Counted from the first letter of the stretch, positions 1 to 8,001 are shown. The stretch: DNA of 21,657 nt from JBGQDM01 sp041495845 (GCA_041495845.1 JBGQDM010000053.1:1-21657); one strand, 5' to 3'. The notes: generated by a model from the letters alone, not told the origin. Translations and numbers: made by a program.

Positions 1-1199
1 AACCCTCCGCTCGACTCCATCCCCATGCGCTCGGAAACATTCAACGCATAATAATTTCCGTCCCAGGTAAAGAACCCGCGCGCATCAAGTTTCTTTGCCA
101 GTTCCGCCGGCGGATGCCCCTCAACCCGCAGCGCGACCGTCGGACACCGCTGTTGAAAGCGTGCCGGGTCCGTGATTCCATACAGCTTGAGCCCGGGAAT
201 CGCCAGCAATCCCTCCATCAGCCGCTGCAAAAGCCCGCGCTCGTAGTTCTCAATCCCACGAAATGCCGCCAGCAGCGCCGCCCGCCGGTCTTTCGCCGTC
301 GCCTCCACGCGCCGCCCCAGGTCGGCCAGATACTCCACACACGCTGCAATTCCGGCAATACACTCGTGGTTCAGCGTGCCCCACTCCCAGCGATACGGCA
401 CGTCATTCACCAGCGGCCGCACCTTGTAGGGTGTGAGCCGCCGCAGGTGCTCGCGCTTTCCGTACAGCACGCCCATATGCGGTCCGAAAAATTTGTAGGT
501 CGAGCACACCAGAAAATCGCAGTCCAGCGCGCGAACGTCGATGGCCCCGTGAGGCGCGTAGTGCACCGCATCGATGTAGGCCAGCGCTCCCACCTGGTGC
601 GCCAACCGCACGACTTCTTTCACATCGTTGATCGTGCCCACCGCATTCGAGGCATAGCCCACCGCCACCACCTTTGTCCGGCTCGTGATCTTGGACGCCA
701 GGTCGGCCATGTCCAGCGTGCAGTCTTCCCGCCGGAATTCCGCCACCCGCACCACCACCCCGCGTTCCTCCAGCGCTTTCCATGGCGAAAAATTCGCGTC
801 GTGATCGAGATAAGTGAGCACAACCTCATCGCCCGCCTGCAGTTCGCGCCCCAGCGAGCGGCTGATCATGAACGTCAGCGTCGTCATGTTCTGCCCAAAC
901 ACGATCTCGTCCCAGTCGCAGTGCAGAAAATCCGCCATCGCCTGCCGCGCCTGCAGCAGCATCTGGTCGGTGCGCCGGCTGGTTTCATAATTGCCGCCGC
1001 TGTTGGCGTTGTCGTGCGCCAGGTAGGAACTGATGGCATCAATCACCCGCTGCGGCACCTGCGTTCCACCCGGCCCGTCGAAAAATACCGCCGGCTGTCC
1101 GTTCACCGTCTGCGCCAGGGCAGGGAACTGTGCCCGAATCCATCCCAAATCCAATTTCGTTTTGATTTCCACGTCTGTTTGCATTGACGTACTCAACAT
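1..1199 (-). CDS. Cysteine desulfurase-like class V aminotransferase (3' end beyond window)
   Basis: PLP-dependent fold-type I enzyme of the SufS/CsdA-like branch, closest in pattern to the VC1184-type cysteine desulfurase-like family. The reading frame is open from the ATG at 1199 to the window edge, giving 399 codons without the C-terminus. Visible motifs are the substrate-end segment FDGPGGTQVPQ (about residues 40-50), the cofactor-stacking His in LDHDAN (H133), the PLP Asp/His in YIDAVHYAPH (D210, H213) and the Schiff-base lysine in STYKFFGPH (K236). The C-terminal piece reads YYALNVSERMG in the same frame, so there is no frameshift. GGTGA lies just upstream of the start; a second ATG at 1184 is possible. 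The true substrate cannot be told from sequence: members of this branch are often called desulfurases or isopenicillin-N-epimerase-like without proof. No suf/isc partner genes are nearby. Confidence 0.9.
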   Translation of the reverse strand, partial: MLSTSMQTDVEIKTKLDLGWIRAQFPALAQTVNGQPAVFFDGPGGTQVPQRVIDAISSYLAHDNANSGGNYETSRRTDQMLLQARQAMADFLHCDWDEIVFGQNMTTLTFMISRSLGRELQAGDEVVLTYLDHDANFSPWKALEERGVVVRVAEFRREDCTLDMADLASKITSRTKVVAVGYASNAVGTINDVKEVVRLAHQVGALAYIDAVHYAPHGAIDVRALDCDFLVCSTYKFFGPHMGVLYGKREHLRRLTPYKVRPLVNDVPYRWEWGTLNHECIAGIAACVEYLADLGRRVEATAKDRRAALLAAFRGIENYERGLLQRLMEGLLAIPGLKLYGITDPARFQQRCPTVALRVEGHPPAELAKKLDARGFFTWDGNYYALNVSERMGMESSGG

Positions 1200-1226
1200 G
1201 TCTTCACCCCATCTGCCTGCTTTAAT

Positions 1227-1284
1227 CCTTCGTGCCCTTCGTGGTTAAAGCTTTTCTCCGCGTACTCGGCGCTCTCTGCGCTTC
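1227..1284. repeat. Dispersed short repeat, types C and B back to back
   Basis: On the plus strand the gap after homoserine dehydrogenase reads CTTCGTGCCCTTCGTGGTTA followed by CTCCGCGTACTCGGCGCTCT and CTGCGC. The same two motifs recur elsewhere: the CTTCGTGCCCTTCGTGG part at 2913-2930, and the complementary ACGCAGAG part at 5759-5793 and 11008-11047. These are non-coding repeats; peptides translated from them are artefacts. Confidence 0.7.
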
Positions 1285-2299
1285 AAGTTCCCACGGCCCG
1301 CACAAAATCCGCCAGCATCCCATACGCCGTAGTTTCCAATCCAGGATTGTTCTCCACGATCGCCAGCCCCGGAAAAATATCAGTTTCAAAACACACCACC
1401 GACGACGTCCCTTGGACCAGCGCCAACGGATCGCTCAGCTCAACCTGCTCTGGTCCCACGCTAGCGACCACGCCGGTTTCACCGCGCCGCGCCCGGCACA
1501 CCAGCTTATACGGACGGCCCTGCGCCCGCGCCGCCTGCACCTGCTGCCCTGTGAGTCCACCAATTCCCGCACGCTGAATTTGTCCGAGCGCGAGTTTCTC
1601 CCCCATTAGCACGCGCACCAGCGCCGCCACCTTTACCGTTGCGTCCCAGCCATCAATGTCATCGGTCGCGTCCGTTTCCGCCACGCCGAGCGTTTGCGCC
1701 TCTTTCAGGGCATCGGCAAAACTGAGCCCCCGCTCCATTCCTGAGAGAATCACGTTGGTTGTCGAATTCAGCACGCCGCGAAATCCGCGCAGTTGCACCA
1801 CCGGCAAGTTTTCCCGGAATAGGGAGAAAATCGGCGCGCCGTCCATCACTGCCGACTCAAACAAAAATCGCCGTCCTCGCGCCGCTGCCAGATCGCGCAA
1901 CTCGTCATACGCGTGCACCACCGGCCCCTTGTTCGCGGTGATGGCATGCGCCCCGTGTTCGAGCGCCGCTTGCAGATGATCAATCGCCGGTTGCCCGCTT
2001 TGCGCGTTCAGCGACGTTGCTTCAAACAAAACATCCGCCTGCGTCGCAGCCAGCCAGCTCTTTACGTCGTGTGTCTGCCTTTGAGCGGGGCTTCCCTCAG
2101 CGCCCCACTGCAACACATCTTCTGCCCGCATCCCGCCCGCATTCGCCACCCATCCCAGCCGCCGCGAAGCGATCCCCGTAATCCGCCAGGCAATCCCATG
2201 CCGCTCGCGTAACTCCGCGTCCTTGGCCGCGAGCAAACGTACCAATGCCCGGTTCACGTTGCCGAAACCCAGAAAACACAACTTGTATTCGCGAATCAC
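1283..2299 (-). CDS. hom: Homoserine dehydrogenase, short form without ACT domain
   Basis: NAD(P)-dependent reduction of aspartate semialdehyde to homoserine, the branch point to threonine and methionine. The N-terminal Rossmann motif FLGFGNVNRAL (residues 9-19), TANKGPV with K124, the substrate-loop VLNSTTN (177-183) and the DDIDGWDATVK segment with D219 and K223 match the catalytic core of the family. The protein is 338 residues and ends soon after the catalytic domain, so it lacks the C-terminal ACT regulatory domain of the usual roughly 430-residue bacterial enzyme; threonine feedback would not be expected through that route. The start is GTG, the only plausible one after an in-frame TGA; a GGGGG run sits almost against it, an unusually tight spacing. 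The start lies 11 bases from a palindromic repeat copy (2311-2357). No thrB/thrC is adjacent, so pathway context is missing here. Confidence 0.92.
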   Translation of the reverse strand: MIREYKLCFLGFGNVNRALVRLLAAKDAELRERHGIAWRITGIASRRLGWVANAGGMRAEDVLQWGAEGSPAQRQTHDVKSWLAATQADVLFEATSLNAQSGQPAIDHLQAALEHGAHAITANKGPVVHAYDELRDLAAARGRRFLFESAVMDGAPIFSLFRENLPVVQLRGFRGVLNSTTNVILSGMERGLSFADALKEAQTLGVAETDATDDIDGWDATVKVAALVRVLMGEKLALGQIQRAGIGGLTGQQVQAARAQGRPYKLVCRARRGETGVVASVGPEQVELSDPLALVQGTSSVVCFETDIFPGLAIVENNPGLETTAYGMLADFVRAVGT

Positions 2300-2310
2300 T
2301 CCCCCTAGGT

Positions 2311-2357
2311 GTCATCCTGAGCGCAGCGAAGGATCTCTGTACTTTGCCGGCGGCACA
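2311..2357 (-). repeat. Palindromic intergenic element, copy 1 (half element)
   Basis: Contains GTCATCCTGAGCGCAGCGAA followed by GGATCTCTGTACTTTGCCGG on the plus strand. This matches one arm plus part of the core of the full palindromes at 14887 and 17569, in inverted orientation; the second arm is missing. It lies between the stop of the PPOX gene and the start of hom, just ahead of the hom start codon. Confidence 0.75.
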
Positions 2358-2412
2358 TCAAATGTCTGCGCTGCGCCGGGCGCATACCAATTCCATCGAC
2401 GGCAAGTCCGTT

Positions 2413-2811
2413 TCACCCCATCATCGTCGTGTGTTCCGGCTGCACCTTATAGAGCACGCGCACTTCGCCCGGCTGCGCATACGGGTACTTGTCCACTCCC
2501 AGATATTTCTTCGCCATCTTATGAATGTGCTCGGCCGCGCCCTTCTCTGTGATCTCGACCACCCGGCCGCGAATTTCCAGATACCGGTACGGGTTGTCCG
2601 GATCAATCACCGCCAGCGAAACTCGCGGATCGCGCCGCAGATTCTTGTCCTTCTGCCGCCCCTTGGCCGAATTGATCACCAGCAACCCATCGATCAGATC
2701 GATCCACACCGGTGTCACTTGCGGCCGCCCGTCCGGCATCACCGTCCCCAGGCTGGCAAACGCCTTCTTGTCAAACAAATCACGATATTTCTCCGGAATC
2801 ACTTCTGCCAT
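2413..2811 (-). CDS. PPOX-fold (pyridoxamine 5'-phosphate oxidase-like) FMN/F420 protein
   Basis: A 132-residue single-domain split-barrel protein, the usual size for the Rv1155-like PPOX class F420-dependent family. It has the N-terminal LGTVMPDGRPQVTPVWIDLIDG strand pattern (residues 21-42, described here by its hallmark DGRPQVTPVW), then KGRQKDKNLRRDPRVSL, where basic residues contact the cofactor phosphate, then YLEIRGRVVEI. The strong AGGAGG ribosome binding site lies 9 bases before the ATG. The fold call is firm; whether it binds FMN or F420, and its substrate, cannot be read from the sequence. It precedes hom in the same direction with about 110 bases between them, occupied partly by a repeat, so co-transcription is possible but functional linkage is not evident. 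Confidence 0.88.
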   Translation of the reverse strand: MAEVIPEKYRDLFDKKAFASLGTVMPDGRPQVTPVWIDLIDGLLVINSAKGRQKDKNLRRDPRVSLAVIDPDNPYRYLEIRGRVVEITEKGAAEHIHKMAKKYLGVDKYPYAQPGEVRVLYKVQPEHTTMMG

Positions 2812-2912
2812 GGTTCAGTTCCTCCTGCAAACCCTGAGATTATAGCTGCCCGCCGTTGCTTGCGCGGGGACGGAAGCCTGCTCCCTGCGCGTTAGGATTT
2901 TCCTTGGCGCGA

Positions 2913-2934
2913 CTTCGTGCCCTTCGTGGTTTAC
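2913..2934. repeat. Dispersed short repeat, type C
   Basis: CTTCGTGCCCTTCGTGGTTT, nearly identical to the copy at 1228-1247 and in the same orientation. It lies in the divergent region between the PPOX gene and the SAM hydrolase gene, directly upstream of the candidate promoter at 2939. Confidence 0.65.
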
Positions 2935-2938
2935 GATT

Positions 2939-2966
2939 TTGCCTTTCCCGCTCCACCGTCTAAAAT
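2939..2966 (+). promoter_or_regulatory. Candidate sigma-70-type promoter for the SAM hydrolase/TonB receptor unit
   Basis: TTGCCT (2939-2944) and TAAAAT (2961-2966) are separated by 16 bases. A transcript from here would begin near 2973, leaving a short leader of about 29 bases before the ATG at 3002. The assignment is by pattern only. Confidence 0.4.
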
Positions 2967-3001
2967 ATCAACCTTACTGAAAACCAGTAGGCTCTGAAAC
3001 C

Positions 3002-3889
3002 ATGCGCTCTCGCCTCGCCGCCGTTCTGTTGGTCATACTGGCGCTCGGCTTTTTCGCCGCCGCCCAGAAGGCTCCGCCCACCATCGTCTTCATGACCGAT
3101 TTTGGCGTAGTCGACGACTCCGTCGCCATCTGCCGCGGAGTCATGTATTCCATCACTCCCGATCTCCGCCTGGTGGACCTCACGCATCAGGTCACGCCGT
3201 TTTCCATCCTCGATGGCGCCCGCTTCCTGTACGGCGCCTCGCCGTACTATCCTGCGGGCACAGTTTTTGTCACCGTGATTGATCCCGGTGTCGGCAGCGC
3301 GCGCAAGGCGATCGTCATCAGGACCAAACGCGGCCAATATTTCGTTCTTCCCGACAACGGCCTCATCACGCTGGTGGCGGATCGCGACGGCCTCGACTCC
3401 GTCCGTGAAATCACCAATCGCGACTGGATGGTCGGCGGCAAACTCTCCTCCACCTTCCACGGCCGCGACATCTTTTCTCCCGTTGGCGCTCACCTCGCTC
3501 GCGGCGATGACTGGACCCAGGTCGGCCCCGAACTCCCGCTCGCCCAGATCATCCGCCTCCAGACTTCTGCCGCTACCATCGACGACGCTGGTCTCAAGGG
3601 CGAAGTGATTGCCATTGACGGCCCCTTCGGCAACCTCAAGACCAACATCGAAGCTGAACTCTTTGCTCACCTGGGCTACAAACTCGGCGACCAGGTCCGC
3701 TTCCGCCTTGGCGATCAGGAAATCGTTGCCCCTTTCGTCAAAACTTTCAGCGACGTTCCCGTGGGCAAGCCGTTGCTCTTTATTGATTCGCGCAGCCAAC
3801 TGAGTTTTTCTGTGAATCAGGGATACGCCTCCCGCATCTACAACGTTCAACCCCCGGTCGCGCTGCTCATCCCGCGCCCGGCCAAATGA
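3002..3889 (+). CDS. SAM hydroxide adenosyltransferase (DUF62) family protein with signal peptide
   Basis: Family enzymes hydrolyse S-adenosylmethionine to adenosine and methionine; the related fluorinases and chlorinases use halide instead. At 295 residues it has the full two-domain length. The conserved motifs are MTDFG (D33), VIDPGVGSAR with D94 and R101, LPDNGL (117-121), and FHGRDIFSP with H153. D94, R101 and H153 match the Asp-Arg-His triad of the water-using hydrolases, so hydrolase is preferred over halogenase. The N-terminus is a typical signal peptide: RSR, a hydrophobic run, and AAAQ at about residue 22. This is odd because SAM is a cytosolic metabolite. The TonB-receptor remnant starts 25 bases after the stop, so the two form one transcription unit. 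The export is read from the sequence; the true periplasmic substrate is unknown. Confidence 0.88.
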   Translation: MRSRLAAVLLVILALGFFAAAQKAPPTIVFMTDFGVVDDSVAICRGVMYSITPDLRLVDLTHQVTPFSILDGARFLYGASPYYPAGTVFVTVIDPGVGSARKAIVIRTKRGQYFVLPDNGLITLVADRDGLDSVREITNRDWMVGGKLSSTFHGRDIFSPVGAHLARGDDWTQVGPELPLAQIIRLQTSAATIDDAGLKGEVIAIDGPFGNLKTNIEAELFAHLGYKLGDQVRFRLGDQEIVAPFVKTFSDVPVGKPLLFIDSRSQLSFSVNQGYASRIYNVQPPVALLIPRPAK

Positions 3890-3914
3890 AATTCCCGTGC
3901 TTCAGGAGCCTGTC

Positions 3915-5436
3915 ATGACTCGCCGTCTCGCCACCCGCCTCGTCGTTCTGGTTGTCCTGTTTACCTCGGCTGCGCTTTGGGCGCAGAGTTTCCGCGGATC
4001 GATTCGCGGCAAGGTCACCGATCCCAGCGGCGCTGTGGTCGCCGGCGCCAAAGTTACCGCCACCAATGCCGGCACCGGTCAGGTGCGGGAGGTGACCAGC
4101 GAGTCCGATGGTGGCTACGTCGTCGCAGAAATCCCAGCGGGCGATTACGACGTAAAGATCCAGGCTCAGGGTTTCGCGGTCGCCCAAGCCAAAGTCAAGG
4201 TCAACGTCGGCGTGGATACAACCGCCGACATCCAGCTCCAGGTCGGCCAGGTGCAAGGCCAACTCATCGTCACCGCCGACCTGCCCATCGTCGAAACCAC
4301 GCGCGACGTCCTCGGTCAGGTGGTGGAAGAGCGTCTGGTCACTGAACTGCCGCTCAACGGGCGCGATTTTGGCAAGCTCGTCGCGCTCACGCCGGGCGCC
4401 ACCGTGGAACCTTCCGGCGTGGCTGGCACCACCAAGGGTTTCGGCCAGTTCAACATCAACGGCAATCGCGACAGCTCCAACAACTACACCCTCGACGGCA
4501 CTGACAACAACGACCCGTTTCTGAACAACTCAGCGCTGAACCAGGTGGGCATCACCGGCGCGCCCGCCTCACTCCTGCCCATTGATGCCATCCAGGAATT
4601 CAACCTGCAATCGCATTTTGGCGCTGAGTACGGCCGCGACAGTGGTTCCGTCGTCAACATCCTCACCAAATCCGGCACCAACGCGCTCCACGGTTCGCTC
4701 TTTTACTTCGTGCGCAACGACCACCTCGATGCGCGCAACTTCTTCAACAGCGAGCCGCGCAAGACCACGTTCCAGAACAATCAGTTCGGCGCGTCTGTGG
4801 GCGGTCCAGTCGTCAAAGACAAAACGTTTTTTTTCGGAGCCTACGAAGGCCAGCGGGAACGCGTGGGCTCAGATTTCTTGTTGCAGGTGCCAACCGTGGC
4901 CGAGCGGGACGCTGCCCGCCAGATCGCGCTAGACTCCGATCTGCTCCCCAACGGCATCAATCCTGCTCTCGAAAAGGTTCTGGATTTCTTTCCGGTCAGC
5001 AACACGTCCCTGACTCCGGGCGTGGTGCGCGATAAGAACGACATGGATATCGCCGTTTTCCGGCTATCTGAATGCCGCCGCCTTCCAGCAACCCGCCGAT
5101 GGCACGTTCGGCAATGTGGGCCGTGATTCCGTCTACGGCCCGCGTTACACCAACGTGGATTTCTCGATCAACAAAGAAACAGCAATTACTGAGCGCGTGG
5201 GTTTACAGTTTCGCGCCGAGGTGTTCAACATCTTCAATCACCCCAACTTCGCCTTACCGAGCGGGAGTGTGATTCCCGGTTTAGATCAGTTCGGGATCCC
5301 TGACCTCGACCCGGCAACCAACAAACCATTCGCGGCGGGCCTCATCACCCAGACCCCCGACGTCGCCCAGGGCAATCCCGGACTCGGCGGTGGCGGTCCG
5401 CGTGTGATTCAGCTGGGATTGAAGGTGAAGTTCTAG
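3915..5436 (+). pseudogene. Oar-like TonB-dependent receptor, internally deleted and frameshifted
   Basis: Outer-membrane receptor of the large acidobacterial type, normally around 1000 residues or more. The ATG at 3915 has AGGAG 7 bases upstream; GTG at 3897 is a poorer choice. The first part has a signal peptide ending LWAQ, a carboxypeptidase regulatory-like domain (about residues 27-110), a plug domain with LPLNGRDFGKL and YTLDGTDNNDPF, and the start of the barrel up to RDKNDMDIAVFRL. At 5045-5065 the frame breaks. The next frame carries the very end of such a receptor: GYLNAAAFQQPADGTFGNVG, the VYGPRYTNVDFS segment, LQFRAEVFNIFNHPNF and the terminal LGLKVKF. Both parts read well, so most of the barrel, probably several hundred residues, is absent. 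Translation from 3915 would end at 5126 with a short nonsense tail. It cannot form a complete barrel. It could be a true deletion or an assembly collapse. Confidence 0.88.
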
Positions 5437-5438
5437 TC

Positions 5439-5455
5439 GGGCGATTGCATCGCCC
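5439..5455. repeat. 7-base-stem hairpin sharing the core of the palindromic element
   Basis: GGGCGAT, loop TGC, ATCGCCC, beginning 2 bases after the receptor stop codon. No T-run follows, so a classical intrinsic terminator is not supported. The 13-mer GGCGATTGCATCG (5440-5452) is identical to the complement of 17594-17606 in the full palindrome, and its first 11 bases match 8008-8018. Confidence 0.6.
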
Positions 5456-5752
5456 CCGCTCGCCGACTGGGAAGTTCTTTGTTTGGAATATATTATCTTT
5501 AAGCTATTAGAAAAAGAGTCGGGAAGGCTGGCTCCCTTGCCTGTTGTTGCCCGGTTGCCTCATCACCCACGATGCCATTTAACGACCTTGAGAGCCTCCA
5601 GGAGCGAACGGCGGGGGAAGATCATCCGTTCCCATGGCCAGATCGTGCTCGCGGCTCCTGGGGGTCGCCGTGTGTCGTTGTCATCTCCAAGCTATAGCCG
5701 ATCCAGTCATCACCTGGGCGGACTTGACGATCCAGGGGAAGAAAAATCTCAA

Positions 5753-5793
5753 ACGCAGAGGCCGCCGAGGAATTCGCGGAGAACGCAGAGGAA
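5753..5793. repeat. Dispersed short repeat, type B (ACGCAGAG units)
   Basis: AAACGCAGAGGCCGCCGAGG followed by AATTCGCGGAGAACGCAGAG. It matches 11005-11047 and the complement of 1252-1284. It lies about 35 bases past the dehydrogenase stop. Confidence 0.65.
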
Positions 5794-5828
5794 GCTCACT
5801 GGGCCGAGATTTGTACAACCTGCCGCCT

Positions 5829-7085
5829 CTACCTCCGCTCCACCAGATAGCTTCGCGTCATGTCTCCGACCGAGCGCGTGCCCACCTGCCGCATCACCGT
5901 TTCCAGTTCGCGGCGCAGGATGGACAACACCGCTTCCACTCCCGCCTGCCCAAAGGCTGCCAGCCCCCACGCATACGGCCGGCCCACGCCAACCGCAGCC
6001 GCGCCCAGCGCGAGTGCCTTGAAAATATCTGTGCCCCGCCGCACACCGCCATCCATGAGTACGGGAATTTTTCCGCCTGCGCCTTCGATCACCTCGGGCA
6101 GCGATTCAATCGTTCCGCGCAGCGTTTCTTCCGCGCGGCCGCCGTGATTGGAAACGATGACCCCGTCGACACCGTGCTCGACTGCAAGCTGCGCGTCTTC
6201 TTTGGTCACGATGCCCTTGAGCACGAGTTTCAGCGGAGTCGCATCTTTCAGTCGCTTGACGAAGTCCCAGTTCATACCGGGAAAGTGGAACCCGGTCACT
6301 TTCGACACGTCCAGCCCATCGAACATGGGCTTGCGGCGGACGTAGCCGGCGAGCCCCGGCTGGTGACAATTCGTGCAGTCGCGGGTGTCCACCCGCCGCG
6401 AGCGGAACAACGTCTCGCGGTTGCTATCCTCATGCAAGTCCACGGTGAGCGCGACTACCGGACAGCCCGCAGCTTCGGCGCGCTTCAGAATCGCCCGCGT
6501 CACGTTCCAGTCATTGGTTGGATAGAGCTGCTGCCAGATGGCCGTACCCCGTGCCGCCGTTACTTCCTCCACCGATGCCGTCGCTACCGTCGAGAGCATT
6601 TGCAGATGTTTCTTGGCGCGCGCCGCCCGCGCCACGGCAACTTCCCCTTCCGGATGGAACGCCTTGAGCGCGCTTACCGCCTGCAACGTGATCGGTGTCT
6701 CCCAGGTGGTGCCGAACAATTTCACCGAGGTGTCCAGATGTTCCACGTCCACCAGCCGGCGCGAGCGCAGGGCGATGCGGGTAAAGCCTTCGCGGTTGGC
6801 GCGCACAGTGGCGTCGTCATCCACGCCGGTGGCGAGGTAGCCGAAGTGTGCCGGAGGCAGTTTTTTCTGCGCTAGGCCTTCAAACTCCATCACGTTAAGC
6901 ACCTGCTCCGGGCTGGTGATTTCAGCGGAGGGCGCCTTGGTTTGCAGATCGGACATGGCGCGCTGCAGCGGATCGGCGAAAGCCAGCCACTCGGAGAGCG
7001 GGTTGAAAGCGAACGCAGGCGCAGCCAGCAGGGGGCTGGCCGCCAGATACCGCAGAAACCGTCGCCGCTGTTGCAGTGTGCTCAT
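5829..7085 (-). CDS. Tat-exported FMN-dependent alpha-hydroxyacid dehydrogenase with CxxCH motif
   Basis: Family enzymes (lactate dehydrogenase/oxidase, glycolate oxidase, mandelate dehydrogenase) oxidise 2-hydroxyacids to 2-oxoacids with FMN. The 418 residues begin with a twin-arginine-like signal, RRRFLRYLAASPLLAAPAFA, implying folded export. The barrel follows: FGYLATGVDDDATVRAN (81-97), TVDLHEDSNRE (214-224), LVLKGI with K290, VSNHGGR with catalytic H314 and R317, MDGGVRRGTDIFKALALGA (344-362) and VGVGRP. Between strands, RDCTNCHQPG (235-244) carries CxxCH (C237, C240, H241), the c-type heme attachment pattern, which ordinary members do not need. The ATG overlaps the stop of the phosphorylase gene by ATGA, and AAGGA lies upstream, so translation is probably coupled. 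Substrate and electron acceptor are unknown; its link to purine use is unexplained. Confidence 0.9.
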   Translation of the reverse strand: MSTLQQRRRFLRYLAASPLLAAPAFAFNPLSEWLAFADPLQRAMSDLQTKAPSAEITSPEQVLNVMEFEGLAQKKLPPAHFGYLATGVDDDATVRANREGFTRIALRSRRLVDVEHLDTSVKLFGTTWETPITLQAVSALKAFHPEGEVAVARAARAKKHLQMLSTVATASVEEVTAARGTAIWQQLYPTNDWNVTRAILKRAEAAGCPVVALTVDLHEDSNRETLFRSRRVDTRDCTNCHQPGLAGYVRRKPMFDGLDVSKVTGFHFPGMNWDFVKRLKDATPLKLVLKGIVTKEDAQLAVEHGVDGVIVSNHGGRAEETLRGTIESLPEVIEGAGGKIPVLMDGGVRRGTDIFKALALGAAAVGVGRPYAWGLAAFGQAGVEAVLSILRRELETVMRQVGTRSVGDMTRSYLVERR

Positions 7086-7948
7086 GGTGCTTCCTTTCTG
7101 GTGGAGTCGCTCACGTCGGCTGCAATGCGCGGCAGTACTGCGCGCAGCAACCCGACAAATTTCTCTTTCATACGTTCGCCGGTTTCGAGAACTTCCTGAT
7201 GCGTCAGAATCTGGTCGAGGATACCCGCCGCCATGTTGGTGACGCAGGAAATGGCCAGCACCTTCATTCCCAGGTGCCGCGCGGCGATGACTTCGAGCAC
7301 GGTGGACATGCCAACCAGGTCCGCGCCCATGGTCCGCAGGGCGCGAATTTCCGCCGGTGTTTCAAAACTTGGGCCCAGCATTCCTGCGTAGATACCCTGG
7401 CGCGGCGGAATGCCCAGACGCGGTGATTCCTCGAGCGCGATTTCGCGATACGGCTTCCAGTAGGCCTGCGTCATGTCGGGGAAGCGTGGCCCGAAGCGGT
7501 CGTCGTTACCGCCCACCAGCGGATTGCGTCCGGTCAGGTTGATGTGGTCGCGGATGACGACCAGCGCGCCCTGGCTATAGTCGACGTTGATGCCGCCGGC
7601 GGCGTTGGTCAGCACCACGGCCTGCACGCCGAGCCGCGACAACGCGCGAATCGGAAGCACAACTTCTTCCGGCGAATAGCCTTCGTAGAGATGCACTCGG
7701 CCCTGCATGGCGGCCACCGCGACCTTGCCGGCAGCGCCAATGACCATCTGCCCGGCGTGTCCGACGGCGGTCGAGCGCGGAAATCCGGGAATGTCTGCGA
7801 AGGGGATTCGTTTGGCGCCGGTCAGTCCGTCGGCAAATGCGCCCAGCCCAGATCCCAAAACCAGTGCTACCCGTGGCCGCAGCGTGGTCTGTGCCCTCAA
7901 GAACTGCGCGGCGGTCTCGGCGCGGGTGAATGAGTCGGGCGGGTTCAT
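7082..7948 (-). CDS. punA: Purine nucleoside phosphorylase, trimeric 6-oxopurine type
   Basis: Cleaves inosine or guanosine with phosphate to give the base and ribose-1-phosphate in the cytosol. Hallmarks, counted from the ATG at 7948, are LVLGSGLGAFAD with the phosphate-binding S33, GHAG with H64, MQGRVHLYEGYSP (81-93), LTNAAGGIN (113-121), LGPSFETPAEIR with E196, VGMSTVLEVIAARH, and SCVTNMAAG with N238. E196 plus Asn rather than Asp at 238 is the pattern of enzymes for 6-oxopurines and argues against a methylthioadenosine phosphorylase. That fits an upstream adenosine deaminase that makes inosine. A GTG six codons upstream (7966) is an alternative start; neither has a clear Shine-Dalgarno sequence. 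It is the third gene of the operon and overlaps the dehydrogenase gene by 4 bases. Confidence 0.93.
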   Translation of the reverse strand: MNPPDSFTRAETAAQFLRAQTTLRPRVALVLGSGLGAFADGLTGAKRIPFADIPGFPRSTAVGHAGQMVIGAAGKVAVAAMQGRVHLYEGYSPEEVVLPIRALSRLGVQAVVLTNAAGGINVDYSQGALVVIRDHINLTGRNPLVGGNDDRFGPRFPDMTQAYWKPYREIALEESPRLGIPPRQGIYAGMLGPSFETPAEIRALRTMGADLVGMSTVLEVIAARHLGMKVLAISCVTNMAAGILDQILTHQEVLETGERMKEKFVGLLRAVLPRIAADVSDSTRKEAP

Positions 7949-8001
7949 CGTCGAGTTATTGTGCACTGCTTGTCATAGGGACCGCAGAAAAAGTTCTTGC
8001 G

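Larger units (their letters stand above)
5437..5828. other. Intergenic region between two converging units; no convincing gene
   Basis: Lies between the receptor remnant and the converging dehydrogenase gene. It holds a hairpin (5439-5455), an A+T-rich patch at about 5476-5515 that contrasts with its surroundings, and a type B repeat (5753-5793). A 41-codon plus-strand ORF runs from ATG 5572 to TAG 5697, starting MPFNDLESLQERT; it has no Shine-Dalgarno sequence and I do not recognise it, so it is not called as a gene. Confidence 0.6.

Noticed and set aside
114..1187. Long plus-strand ORF (357 codons) opposite the aminotransferase gene
   Set aside because: Arg/His/Pro-rich shadow of a minus-strand gene with clear PLP-enzyme motifs.
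3002..3889. Reading this protein as a fluorinase or chlorinase
   Set aside because: The Asp-Arg-His triad matches the water-using hydrolases, and no halometabolite pathway genes are nearby.
5572..5697. 41-codon ORF between the receptor remnant and the dehydrogenase
   Set aside because: No ribosome binding site, no recognised similarity, and bordered by repeats; not enough to call a gene.
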